Shown here piece after piece: positions 53,351 through 61,694 of a stretch of DNA of 64,000 bases. The notes under the pieces were generated by a model that did not search any database, had not been told where the DNA came from, and was given only the letters and a program-made list of their open reading frames with translations. The stretch lies in NCBI RefSeq assembly GCF_002979555.1, contig NZ_PCOZ01000001.1, positions 527,982-591,981 of the forward strand. Direction: 5' to 3'. This stretch comes from Pseudomonas sp. MYb60. Its GTDB lineage: Bacteria; Pseudomonadota; Gammaproteobacteria; Pseudomonadales; Pseudomonadaceae. The position numbers and the translations under genes are program-made. Each line of letters starts with the position of its first letter. Within the stretch, counting starts at the first letter, position 1.

Positions 53351-53385
53351 GTTCGATAATCGAACGCTGAGTCGATTATCGGATT
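53351..53385. promoter_or_regulatory. Paired PcaR sites before pcaI
   Basis: GTTCGATAATCGAAC (53351-53365) matches the PcaR consensus at 14 of 15 positions and is an almost perfect dyad; GTCGATTATCGGATT (53371-53385) is the same motif on the other strand (AATCCGATAATCGAC). Their centres are 20 bases apart, two helical turns, and about 110 bases before pcaI. Confidence 0.8.
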
Positions 53386-53472
53386 GTTTGGCCCATTTCT
53401 GCGACTTACTCTTCAAGTCACTCCGGCGCTACCTCAGCGCCTTATCCGACCCACACCGGGAGCCCGACCCCC

Positions 53473-54330
53473 ATGGCTGAAATACTCGCGCTGCGTGACG
53501 CGGTGAAGCAATTCGTGAACGACGGCGATACCGTCGCTCTGGAAGGCTTCACCCATCTGATCCCTACGGCAGCGGGTCATGAAATCATTCGTCAGGGCAA
53601 GAAAGACCTGACGCTGGTGCGTATGACGCCTGACCTGATCTACGACCAGTTGATCGGCGCCGGTTGCGTCCGCAAGTTGATTTTTTCCTGGGGCGGCAAT
53701 CCCGGCGTCGGCTCCCTGCATCGTCTGCGTGACGCGGTGGAAAAACAGTGGCCGCAACCGCTGGAGATCGAAGAGCACAGCCACGCCGACCTGGCCAATG
53801 CCTACGTCGCCGGAGCATCGGGCCTGCCGTTCGCGGTGTTGCGTGCCTACGCCGGCTCCGACCTGCCCAAGGTCAACCCGCTGATCAAGAGCGTGACCTG
53901 CCCATTCACTGGCGAAGTGTTGGCGGCCGTGCCATCGGTGCGCCCGGACGTGACGGTGATTCATGCGCAAAAGGCCGACCGCAAGGGCAACGTGCTGCTC
54001 TGGGGCATCCTGGGCGTGCAGAAGGAAGCGGCCCTGGCGGCCAAGCGCTGCATCGTCACCGTCGAAGAAATCGTCGATGACTTGAACGCGCCGATGAACA
54101 GTTGCGTGCTGCCGACTTGGGCCCTGACGGCGGTGTGTCATGTGCCTGGCGGCGCGCATCCGTCCTACGCGCACGGCTACAACGAGCGGGACAACCGCTT
54201 CTACCAGGCGTGGGACCCTATTGCCCGCGACCGTGAGACCTTTACCGCCTGGATCGACCAATACATCCGTGGCACCGCCGACTTCACTGAATTCCAGGCC
54301 AAGTTGGCCAGCGCGCAGGAGGCCAAGTAA
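53473..54330 (+). CDS. pcaI: 3-Oxoadipate CoA-transferase subunit A
   Basis: A 285-residue alpha subunit of the beta-ketoadipate:succinyl-CoA transferase, in the longer PcaI form. MAEILALRDAVKQFVNDGDTVALEGFTHLIPTAAGHEII begins the family-I CoA transferase fold, with GGNPGVGSLHRLRDAVE and VTCPFTGEVLAAVPSVRPDVTVIHAQ following. It transfers CoA from succinyl-CoA to beta-ketoadipate together with PcaJ. It overlaps pcaJ by one base (TAATG), so the two subunits are made together. Confidence 0.93.
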   Translation: MAEILALRDAVKQFVNDGDTVALEGFTHLIPTAAGHEIIRQGKKDLTLVRMTPDLIYDQLIGAGCVRKLIFSWGGNPGVGSLHRLRDAVEKQWPQPLEIEEHSHADLANAYVAGASGLPFAVLRAYAGSDLPKVNPLIKSVTCPFTGEVLAAVPSVRPDVTVIHAQKADRKGNVLLWGILGVQKEAALAAKRCIVTVEEIVDDLNAPMNSCVLPTWALTAVCHVPGGAHPSYAHGYNERDNRFYQAWDPIARDRETFTAWIDQYIRGTADFTEFQAKLASAQEAK

Positions 54331-55109
54331 TGGCTTACTCCACCAATGAAATGATGACCGTCGCCGCCGCGCGTCGCCTCAAGAATGGCTCGGTGTGCTT
54401 CGTCGGCATCGGCCTGCCCTCCAAGGCGGCCAACCTGGCGCGCCTGACCTCGTCGCCGGACGTGGTGCTGATCTACGAGTCCGGCCCGATTGGCGCCAAG
54501 CCAAGTGTCCTGCCGTTGTCCATCGGTGACGGCGAGTTGGCTGAAACCGCCGACACTGTCGTACCCACCGGTGAGATTTTTCGCTACTGGCTGCAGGGCG
54601 GGCGCATCGACGTCGGCTTCCTCGGCGCTGCGCAGGTCGACCGTTTCGGCAATATCAACACCACCGTGGTGGGCGACTATCACCAACCCAAGGTGCGCCT
54701 GCCGGGTGCCGGCGGCGCGCCGGAAATCGCCGGCTCGGCCAAAAGCGTGCTGATCATCCTCAAGCAGTCGTCGCGGTCGTTTGTCGACAAGCTGGATTTC
54801 ATCACCTCGGTCGGCCACGGCGAAGGCGGCGACTCGCGTAAGCGCCTGGGCCTGCCGGGCGCCGGTCCTGTAGGAATTATTACCGACCTGTGCATCATGG
54901 AGCCGGAAGAGGGCAGCCATGAATTCGTGGTTACCGCGCTGCACCCCGGCGTTACCCGCGAACAGGTGGTGGCCGCCACCGGTTGGGCGATTCGCTTCGC
55001 CGACCAGGTCAGCACCACTGCCGAACCGACTGAAGTAGAGCTGACGGCGCTGCGTGACCTCGAAGCCCGCACCGCCGCCGCCCATGGCCAAGCGCCGGGA
55101 GAAGCCTGA
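54330..55109 (+). CDS. pcaJ: 3-Oxoadipate CoA-transferase subunit B
   Basis: A 259-residue beta subunit carrying the catalytic glutamate in LIYESGPIGAKPSVLPLSIGDGELAETAD, the ESG motif of this subfamily. GGRIDVGFLGAAQVDRFGNINTTVVGDYHQPKVRLPGAGGAPEIAG is the conserved core, and FITSVGHGEGGDSRKRLGLPGAG follows. Its stop overlaps the pcaF start by one base (TGATG). Confidence 0.94.
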   Translation: MAYSTNEMMTVAAARRLKNGSVCFVGIGLPSKAANLARLTSSPDVVLIYESGPIGAKPSVLPLSIGDGELAETADTVVPTGEIFRYWLQGGRIDVGFLGAAQVDRFGNINTTVVGDYHQPKVRLPGAGGAPEIAGSAKSVLIILKQSSRSFVDKLDFITSVGHGEGGDSRKRLGLPGAGPVGIITDLCIMEPEEGSHEFVVTALHPGVTREQVVAATGWAIRFADQVSTTAEPTEVELTALRDLEARTAAAHGQAPGEA

Positions 55110-56311
55110 TGCGTGACGTGTTTATCTGTGATGCCATCCGCACCCCCATCGGCCGCTTTGGCGGTGGCCTGTCCAGCGTGCGTGCCGACGACCTGGCGGC
55201 GCTGCCGATCAAGGCCTTGATGGAGCGCAACCCGTCGGTGGAGTGGAGCGCGGTGGACGAGGTGTTCCTCGGCTGCGCCAACCAGGCCGGCGAAGACAAC
55301 CGCAATGTCGCGCGCATGGCGCTGTTGCTGGCAGGCCTGCCGGAGAGTATTCCCGGCGTGACCCTCAATCGTCTGTGTGCCTCGGGCATGGACGCGATCG
55401 GCACGGCTTTTCGCGCCATCGCCAGTGGTGAAATGGAGCTGGCGATTGCCGGTGGCGTCGAGTCGATGTCGCGCGCGCCGTTCGTGATGGGCAAGGCCGA
55501 CGCGGCGTTCTCGCGCAGCATGAAGCTGGAAGACACCACCATTGGCTGGCGCTTTATCAACCCGCTGATGAAGGCGCAGTACGGCGTGGACGCGATGCCG
55601 CAGACCGCTGACAACGTGGCAGACGATTACCAGGTGTCCCGCGCCGACCAGGATGCGTTTGCCCTGCGCAGCCAGCAGCGCACCGCTGCCGCACAGGCCG
55701 CCGGCTACTTCGCCGAGGAAATCGTGCCAGTGCGGGTCGCACATAAAAAAGGCGAGACTTTAGTGGAGCACGATGAGCATCCACGCGACACCAGCCTGGA
55801 AGCCCTGGCCAAGCTCAAACCCGTGAACGGCCCGGACAAAACCGTCACCGCCGGCAATGCGTCGGGCGTGAACGACGGCGCCGCGGCGCTGATTCTCGCG
55901 TCTGCCGACGCAGTGAAGAAACACGGCCTGACGGCCCGCGCCCGCGTACTGGGCATGGCCAGCGCCGGGGTCGCGCCACGGGTGATGGGCATCGGCCCCG
56001 TGCCGGCGGTGCGCAAGCTGGTGGAGCGCCTCGGCCTGGCGGTCACGGACTTCGACGTCATCGAACTCAACGAAGCCTTCGCCAGCCAAGGCCTGGCGGT
56101 GCTGCGTGAGCTGGGGATTGCCGACGATGCGCCCCAGGTCAATCCGAACGGCGGCGCCATCGCCCTCGGTCATCCCCTGGGCATGAGCGGTGCGCGGCTG
56201 GTCCTGACCGCCTTGCACCAGCTTGAAAAAACCGGCGGCAGCAAAGGCCTGGCGACCATGTGCGTGGGGGTCGGCCAAGGCCTGGCCCTGGCCATTGAAC
56301 GTATCCAATAA
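55109..56311 (+). CDS. pcaF: 3-Oxoadipyl-CoA thiolase
   Basis: A 400-residue thiolase that cleaves beta-ketoadipyl-CoA into succinyl-CoA and acetyl-CoA. MRDVFICDAIRTPIGRFGGGLSSVRADDLAALP is the N-terminal PcaF start, the nucleophile is Cys90 in LNRLCASGMDAIG, and PQVNPNGGAIALGHPLGMSGARLV plus MCVGVGQGLALAIE give the second His and Cys. Usual length. It is the last of the pcaIJF run, followed after 14 bases by pcaH. Confidence 0.95.
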   Translation: MRDVFICDAIRTPIGRFGGGLSSVRADDLAALPIKALMERNPSVEWSAVDEVFLGCANQAGEDNRNVARMALLLAGLPESIPGVTLNRLCASGMDAIGTAFRAIASGEMELAIAGGVESMSRAPFVMGKADAAFSRSMKLEDTTIGWRFINPLMKAQYGVDAMPQTADNVADDYQVSRADQDAFALRSQQRTAAAQAAGYFAEEIVPVRVAHKKGETLVEHDEHPRDTSLEALAKLKPVNGPDKTVTAGNASGVNDGAAALILASADAVKKHGLTARARVLGMASAGVAPRVMGIGPVPAVRKLVERLGLAVTDFDVIELNEAFASQGLAVLRELGIADDAPQVNPNGGAIALGHPLGMSGARLVLTALHQLEKTGGSKGLATMCVGVGQGLALAIERIQ

Positions 56312-56325
56312 GAGAGGACTGCACC

Positions 56326-57030
56326 ATGAGTGACAAGCCCGGTTACCGGCGCCCGCAAGCGGGTACTCAACCTGATTACCTGCACCCGGCCTACCAGTCG
56401 ACGAACCTGCGTTCGCCGTCGCAGCCATTGGTGTTCCTGCCCCATTCCCTGTCGGAAATCACCGGCCCCACCGTCGGCGCCGAACGTGTGGACCCCAAGG
56501 ATAACGACCTCACGGCCCAGCATGAAGGCGAGCCTCAGGGCGAACGCATCATCGTGCATGGCCGTGTACTCGACGAAAACGGCCTGCCGGTGCCGGGCAT
56601 CCTGGTGGAGATCTGGCAGGCCAATGCCGCCGGTCGCTACAACCACAAGCGTGACCTGCACGACGCGCCGCTGGACCCGAATTTCACCGGCACCGGCCGC
56701 ACCGTCACCGACGCCGACGGCTGGTACCAGTTCCAGACCATCAAGCCCGGCGCCTACCCCTGGGGCAACCACCATAACGCGTGGCGCCCGGCGCATATTC
56801 ACTTTTCGCTGTTCGGCCCCAGCGTGCTGACGCGATTGGTCACCCAGATGTATTTCCCCGGCGACCCGCTGCTGGAATACGACCCGATCTACAACTGCGT
56901 GCCCGATACGTCGGCCAAGGAACGTTTGATCGCCCGCTTCGACCTGGAAAAAACCATCCCTTCCTATGCCCTCGGCTACCGCTGGGACATCGTCCTGCGC
57001 GGCCGCGACGCCACGCCGATGGAGAAATGA
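56326..57030 (+). CDS. pcaH: Protocatechuate 3,4-dioxygenase beta chain
   Basis: A 234-residue iron-binding beta subunit that opens the ring of protocatechuate between carbons 3 and 4 (intradiol). The iron ligands sit in GRYNHKRDLHDAPLDPNFTGTGR (Tyr) and AYPWGNHHNAWRPAHIHFSLFG (Tyr, His, His). LPVPGILVEIWQANAAGRYNHK precedes them. GGACTG and an AGAGAGG stretch precede the ATG. It overlaps nothing but is one base from pcaG, so the dioxygenase subunits are cotranslated. Its place between pcaF and pcaT is not the usual P. putida order. Confidence 0.95.
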   Translation: MSDKPGYRRPQAGTQPDYLHPAYQSTNLRSPSQPLVFLPHSLSEITGPTVGAERVDPKDNDLTAQHEGEPQGERIIVHGRVLDENGLPVPGILVEIWQANAAGRYNHKRDLHDAPLDPNFTGTGRTVTDADGWYQFQTIKPGAYPWGNHHNAWRPAHIHFSLFGPSVLTRLVTQMYFPGDPLLEYDPIYNCVPDTSAKERLIARFDLEKTIPSYALGYRWDIVLRGRDATPMEK

Positions 57031-57031
57031 G

Positions 57032-57598
57032 ATGAGCCTCAACGCGACCACGTCCCACACCGTCGGGCCGTACTACCACATCGGCCTGACCTGGCTGAAC
57101 CGCGAAGACCTGACCACCGCCGCCACCCTCGGCGAGCGCGTGGCCATCAGCGGGCAAGTGGTGGATGGCAACGGTGATGTCGTCAACGACGCCATGCTGG
57201 AAGTCTGGCAGGCCAATGCCGCCGGCAAATACGACCATCCCGAAGACGAGCAAGACAAGGCGGTGGACCCGAACTTCGAAGGTTTCGGCCGCGTGCCGGT
57301 GGATGGGGAAGGGCGGTTCCGCTTCACCACCATCAAGCCGGGCGCGGTGCCCGGCTTGAAAGGCACGACCCAGGCGCCGCACCTGGTGGTGCTGGTGTTT
57401 GCCCGTGGCTTGGTGAAGCACTTGCTCACGCGGATTTATTTTGAAGGCGAGCCGATGAATGGGGATGACCCATTGTTGGCGTGTGTGCCGGCTGAGCGGC
57501 GTGAAACCTTGATTGCCAAGCCGGATGCAGAAGGTGTGCATCAGTGGAATGTGGTGTTGCAGGGCACCGAGAAGGAGACGGTGTTCTTCGATTATTGA
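57032..57598 (+). CDS. pcaG: Protocatechuate 3,4-dioxygenase alpha chain
   Basis: A 188-residue alpha subunit, fold like PcaH but without the iron ligands. It starts MSLNATTSHTVGPYYHIGLTWLNREDL, then VVDGNGDVVNDAMLEVWQANAAGKYDHPEDE, and ends VLQGTEKETVFFDY. The ATG at 57032 sits one base after the pcaH stop, with GGAGAAATGAG as ribosome site; longer frames run into pcaH. It ends before a REP doublet, which probably marks the end of the pcaIJFHG transcript. Confidence 0.94.
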   Translation: MSLNATTSHTVGPYYHIGLTWLNREDLTTAATLGERVAISGQVVDGNGDVVNDAMLEVWQANAAGKYDHPEDEQDKAVDPNFEGFGRVPVDGEGRFRFTTIKPGAVPGLKGTTQAPHLVVLVFARGLVKHLLTRIYFEGEPMNGDDPLLACVPAERRETLIAKPDAEGVHQWNVVLQGTEKETVFFDY

Positions 57599-57613
57599 GG
57601 CTGCCTTGGGGGC

Positions 57614-57688
57614 CCCATCGGGGGCAAGCCCTCTCCCACATTTTGACCGCGTCGCCTATCAAATGTGGGAGGGGGGTTGCCCCGATGA
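57614..57688. repeat. REP doublet between pcaG and pcaT
   Basis: CCATCGGGGGCAAGCCCTCT on the left and ATGTGGGAGGGGGGTTGCCC on the right, inverted around ATTTTGACCGCGTCGCCTAT. It lies between the pcaIJFHG run and pcaT within the regulon. Confidence 0.85.
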
Positions 57689-57785
57689 GGCCCTCAGAGG
57701 CAATGCACATCCAAAGGTCTTGTTGCGGAACGAGCTTGTTGCAAAGTATGTCTAGGCTATATCGGTTCCCACAGAGTGAAAAACC

Positions 57786-59081
57786 ATGACAACAAAAACC
57801 AGCCACTACACCGGAGAAGAGCGCAGCAAACGGATATTTGCCATCGTCGGTGCCTCTTCCGGCAACCTTGTGGAATGGTTCGACTTCTATGTCTATGCCT
57901 TCTGCGCCATCTATTTCGCCCCTGCGTTCTTCCCGTCCGACAACCCCACCGTGCAGTTGGTCAACACCGCCGGCGTGTTCGCAGCGGGTTTCCTGATGCG
58001 CCCCATCGGCGGCTGGCTGTTCGGTCGAGTGGCCGACAAGCATGGTCGCAAGAATTCAATGATGATCTCGGTGCTGATGATGTGCGCCGGTTCGTTGGTC
58101 ATCGCATTTTTACCCACCTACAACGACATCGGCGTCTGGGCGCCGATCCTGCTGTTGGTCGCGCGGCTGTTCCAGGGCTTGTCCGTCGGCGGCGAATACG
58201 GCACCACCGCGACCTACATGAGTGAAGTCGCGCTCAAGGGCCAGCGCGGGTTCTTTGCCTCGTTCCAGTACGTGACCCTGATCGGCGGCCAATTGCTGGC
58301 CGTGCTGGTGGTGGTCATCCTGCAACAGATCCTCAGCGAAGAGGAATTGCGTGCCTGGGGCTGGCGCATTCCGTTCGTGATCGGCGCGGTCGCAGCGGTC
58401 ATCTCGCTGCTGCTGCGTCGCACCTTGAAAGAAACCACCAGCAAGGAAATGCGCGAAGACAAGGACGCCGGCAGCATTGCCGCGCTGTTTCGCGACCACA
58501 AGGCGGCGTTCATCACCGTATTGGGCTACACCGCTGGCGGCTCGTTGATTTTCTACACCTTCACCACCTACATGCAGAAGTACCTGGTGAACACGGTGGG
58601 CATGCACGCCAAGACGTCGAGCTACATCATGACCGGCGCGCTGTTCCTGTACATGTGCATGCAACCGTTGTTCGGCATGCTGGCGGACAAAATCGGCCGT
58701 CGTAACTCGATGCTCTGGTTCGCGGGCCTCGGTACGCTGTTCACAGTGCCTATCCTGCTGACCCTGAAAACCGTCAGCAGCCCGTTCCTGGCCTTTGTGC
58801 TGATCACCCTGGCGCTGGCGATCGTCAGTTTCTACACCTCCATCAGCGGCCTGGTAAAAGCCGAGATGTTCCCACCGCAAGTGCGCGCCCTGGGTGTGGG
58901 CCTGGCGTATGCCGTGGCCAATGCGATCTTTGGTGGCTCGGCTGAATTCGTCGCGCTGAGCCTCAAGTCCATCGGCATGGAGAACAGCTTCTACTGGTAC
59001 GTCACGGCGATGATGGCCATCGCTTTCCTGTTCAGCTTGCGCCTGCCGAAACAGGCGGCGTATCTGCACCACGATCTTTAA
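57786..59081 (+). CDS. pcaT: PcaT-type beta-ketoadipate (alpha-ketoglutarate-permease-like) MFS transporter
   Basis: A 431-residue symporter of the metabolite:H+ family. [32 protein letters not shown] and the loop [29 protein letters not shown] are KgtP-like; [22 protein letters not shown] follows. In P. putida PcaT imports beta-ketoadipate; here the substrate is inferred from the operon. A GTTCCCACAGAGTG stretch precedes the ATG, so the ribosome site is weak. It is followed by pcaB after ten bases. Confidence 0.9.
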   Translation: MTTKTSHYTGEERSKRIFAIVGASSGNLVEWFDFYVYAFCAIYFAPAFFPSDNPTVQLVNTAGVFAAGFLMRPIGGWLFGRVADKHGRKNSMMISVLMMCAGSLVIAFLPTYNDIGVWAPILLLVARLFQGLSVGGEYGTTATYMSEVALKGQRGFFASFQYVTLIGGQLLAVLVVVILQQILSEEELRAWGWRIPFVIGAVAAVISLLLRRTLKETTSKEMREDKDAGSIAALFRDHKAAFITVLGYTAGGSLIFYTFTTYMQKYLVNTVGMHAKTSSYIMTGALFLYMCMQPLFGMLADKIGRRNSMLWFAGLGTLFTVPILLTLKTVSSPFLAFVLITLALAIVSFYTSISGLVKAEMFPPQVRALGVGLAYAVANAIFGGSAEFVALSLKSIGMENSFYWYVTAMMAIAFLFSLRLPKQAAYLHHDL

Positions 59082-59091
59082 GGACTGCGTT

Positions 59092-60447
59092 ATGACGTTG
59101 CGCACGAGCAATCAACTGTTCGACGCCTATTTCACGGCGGACAGCATGGCCGAGGTGTTCTGCGACCAGGGACGCCTGCAAGGCATGCTGGATTTCGAGG
59201 CGGGATTGGCCCGAGCACAAGCGCGGGTCGGGTTGATCCCGCAAGCGGCCGTCGCGCCGATTGCGCAGGCCTGCCTGGCCTCGCTCTATGACGTAGATGC
59301 CCTCGGCGTGGCGATTGCCACAGCGGGCAATTCGGCGATTCCGCTGGTGAAGGCCCTGGGCAAGTTGATTGCCAGCGAAGACGCCGGCGCCGAGCGGTAT
59401 GTGCACTTGGGCGCCACCAGCCAGGACGTGATGGACACCGGGCTGGTGCTGCAAGTGCGGCGCGCGCTGGAGTTGATCGAAAGCGACCTGGCGCGCCTGG
59501 GCGACATTCTTGCCAGCCAGGCCCAGCGCTATGCCGACGTGCCCCTGGCCGGGCGCACGTGGTTGCAGCATGCGACGCCCGTCACCCTGGGAATGAAGAT
59601 TGCCGGTTGGCTGGGGGCCGTGACCCGCAGCCGCCAGCGTCTGGCCGAGTTGAAGCCGCGCCTGCTGGTGCTGCAGTTTGGCGGCGCCTCGGGCACCCTC
59701 GCCGCGCTCGGTGAGCAGGCGATGCCGGTGGCCGAAGCGTTGGCGGTCGAGTTGCAACTGAGCCTGCCCGAGCAGCCATGGCACACGCAGCGGGATCGCC
59801 TGGTGGAATTCGCCAGCGTCCTCGGTTTGATCGCCGGCAGCCTTGGCAAGTTGGGCCGGGATATCAGCCTGTTGATGCAGACGGAAGCCGCGGAGGTGTT
59901 CGAACCGTCGGCGCCGGGCAAGGGTGGTTCGTCCACCATGCCCCACAAGCGCAACCCGGTGGGCGCCGCCGTACTGATCAGCGCAGCGACCCGCGTGCCC
60001 GGATTGGTCGCCACGATGTTCAGTGCGATGCCCCAGGAACACGAGCGCAGCCTGGGCCTGTGGCATGCCGAATGGGAAACCCTGCCGCAGATTTGCTGCC
60101 TGGTGTCCGGCGCGCTGCAACAGGCGCTGCTGGTGAGCGAAGGCCTGGAAGTCGACGCCGAACGCATGCGCGCAAACCTCGACCTGACCCAGGGCCTGGT
60201 GCTGGCCGAAGCCGTGAGCATCGTCCTCGCCCAGCGCCTGGGCCGCGAGACCGCGCACCATTTACTGGAACAATGCTGCAAACGCGCCGTGGCAGAGGGT
60301 CGTCACCTGCGTGCAGTGCTGGCGGACGAACCCACGGTGAGCGCCGAGTTGTCCGTCGCCGAACTCGACCGCCTGCTCGACCCGGCCCACTACCTGGGCC
60401 AGGCCGGTACGTGGGTGACCCGCGCCATTACCGACCATTTTGCTTAA
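59092..60447 (+). CDS. pcaB: 3-Carboxy-cis,cis-muconate cycloisomerase
   Basis: A 451-residue fumarase-superfamily enzyme that lactonises 3-carboxymuconate to 4-carboxymuconolactone. MTLRTSNQLFDAYFTADSMAEVFCDQGRLQGMLDFEAGLARAQA is the family N-terminus, HLGATSQDVMDTGLVLQ the anion site, and GKGGSSTMPHKRNPVGAAV the signature loop. The C-terminal domain is complete. It is followed by pcaD after a ten-base gap that holds AAGGAGG. Confidence 0.95.
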   Translation: MTLRTSNQLFDAYFTADSMAEVFCDQGRLQGMLDFEAGLARAQARVGLIPQAAVAPIAQACLASLYDVDALGVAIATAGNSAIPLVKALGKLIASEDAGAERYVHLGATSQDVMDTGLVLQVRRALELIESDLARLGDILASQAQRYADVPLAGRTWLQHATPVTLGMKIAGWLGAVTRSRQRLAELKPRLLVLQFGGASGTLAALGEQAMPVAEALAVELQLSLPEQPWHTQRDRLVEFASVLGLIAGSLGKLGRDISLLMQTEAAEVFEPSAPGKGGSSTMPHKRNPVGAAVLISAATRVPGLVATMFSAMPQEHERSLGLWHAEWETLPQICCLVSGALQQALLVSEGLEVDAERMRANLDLTQGLVLAEAVSIVLAQRLGRETAHHLLEQCCKRAVAEGRHLRAVLADEPTVSAELSVAELDRLLDPAHYLGQAGTWVTRAITDHFA

Positions 60448-60457
60448 GGAGGCCGCT

Positions 60458-61249
60458 GTGCCATTTGTTCAACTCGCCGACGGCGAACTGCATTACCAAT
60501 TCGACGGACCGGAAGATGCACCGGTGCTGGTGCTGTCCAACTCCCTGGGGACCGACCTGCAGATGTGGGACCTGCAGATTCCGGCGTTCACCGAGCATTT
60601 TCGGGTGCTGCGCTTTGATACCCGGGGCCACGGTAAATCCTTGGTGACTGAAGGCCCGTACAGCATCGAACAGTTGGGGCGTGATGTGCTGGCGTTGCTC
60701 GATGCCCTGGATATCCCGCGCGCGCATTTTTGCGGGTTGTCCATGGGTGGCCTGATCGGCCAGTGGCTGGGCATCCATGCCGGCGAGCGTTTGCAACGCC
60801 TGGTGGTGTGCAACACCGCCGCTAAGATCGGTACGCCCGAGGTGTGGAACCCGCGCATCGAGACGGTGCTGCGCGACGGCGCCGCGGCCATGGTCGCCTT
60901 GCGTGATGCCTCGATTGCGCGCTGGTTCACTGCGGATTTCGCCGCGGCCTACCCGCATCGGGCCAAGCAGATTACCGACATGCTCGCTGCCACCTCTCCT
61001 CAGGGCTACGCCGCCAATTGCGCGGCGGTGCGCGATGCGGATTTTCGTGAGCAGTTGGCGTCGATCAAGGTGCCGACCCTGGTGATCGCCGGCAGCGAAG
61101 ATGCCGTCACCCCACCCGCCGGAAGCCACTTCATCCAGGCCCACGTGCAGGGCGCCGAATACGCCGAGTTCTACGCGGCCCATTTGTCCAACGTCCAGGC
61201 CGGTGCTGCGTTCAGCGACTGTGTACTGGCATTTTTGCTGGCCCGCTGA
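60458..61249 (+). CDS. pcaD: 3-Oxoadipate enol-lactonase
   Basis: A 263-residue alpha/beta hydrolase that converts beta-ketoadipate enol-lactone to beta-ketoadipate. Catalytic Ser95 is in HFCGLSMGGLIGQWLG; PVLVLSNSLGTDLQMWD gives the oxyanion region and AGSEDAVTPP plus FYAAHLSNVQAG hold the Asp and His. The GTG at 60458 is chosen over the ATG at 60440 because AAGGAGG lies five bases before it and the resulting start VPFVQLADGELHYQF matches family PcaD. Confidence 0.94.
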   Translation: MPFVQLADGELHYQFDGPEDAPVLVLSNSLGTDLQMWDLQIPAFTEHFRVLRFDTRGHGKSLVTEGPYSIEQLGRDVLALLDALDIPRAHFCGLSMGGLIGQWLGIHAGERLQRLVVCNTAAKIGTPEVWNPRIETVLRDGAAAMVALRDASIARWFTADFAAAYPHRAKQITDMLAATSPQGYAANCAAVRDADFREQLASIKVPTLVIAGSEDAVTPPAGSHFIQAHVQGAEYAEFYAAHLSNVQAGAAFSDCVLAFLLAR

Positions 61250-61259
61250 GGAGCTTTTT

Positions 61260-61658
61260 GTGGACGAGAAACAACGTTATGCCGAAGGCCTGCAAGTGCG
61301 CCGCGACGTGCTGGGCGACGCCCATGTCGAGCGCAGCCTCAACGCCTTGACCGAGTTCAACAACGAGTTCCAGGACATGATCACCCGCCACGCCTGGGGT
61401 GATATCTGGACCCGCCCCGGCTTGCCCCGGCACACCCGCAGCCTGATCACCATCGCGATGCTGATCGGCATGAACCGCAACGAAGAGTTGAAGCTGCACC
61501 TGCGCGCCGCCGCCAGCAATGGCGTGACCCGCGCCGAAATCAAGGAGGTGTTGATGCAGAGCGCGATCTACTGCGGGATACCCGCAGCGAATGCGACGTT
61601 CCACCTGGCTGAATCCGTGTGGGATGAGTTGGGTATCGAATCCCGTCAACCCGGCTAA
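61260..61658 (+). CDS. pcaC: 4-Carboxymuconolactone decarboxylase
   Basis: A 132-residue homo-oligomeric decarboxylase that turns 4-carboxymuconolactone into enol-lactone. VDEKQRYAEGLQVRRDVLGDAHVERSL, NEFQDMITRHAWGDIWTRPGLPRHTRSLITIAMLIGMNRNEELKLHLRAAASNGVT and AIYCGIPAANATFHLAESV are the full family. The start is the GTG at 61260, eight bases after GAGGAG and eleven bases beyond the pcaD stop; the longer frame from 61101 overlaps pcaD. Not fused to pcaD as in some bacteria. It is the last gene of the regulon. Confidence 0.93.
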   Translation: MDEKQRYAEGLQVRRDVLGDAHVERSLNALTEFNNEFQDMITRHAWGDIWTRPGLPRHTRSLITIAMLIGMNRNEELKLHLRAAASNGVTRAEIKEVLMQSAIYCGIPAANATFHLAESVWDELGIESRQPG

Positions 61659-61694
61659 CCGTTGGCCTGCGGTTGAACAGGTTGGGGTGGGGTG

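Noticed and set aside
1024..57688. Repeated GGGGGCTTGCCCCC elements as a possible CRISPR array
   Set aside because: The copies are far apart, occur as inverted pairs with no regular spacers and no cas genes are present; they are REP elements.
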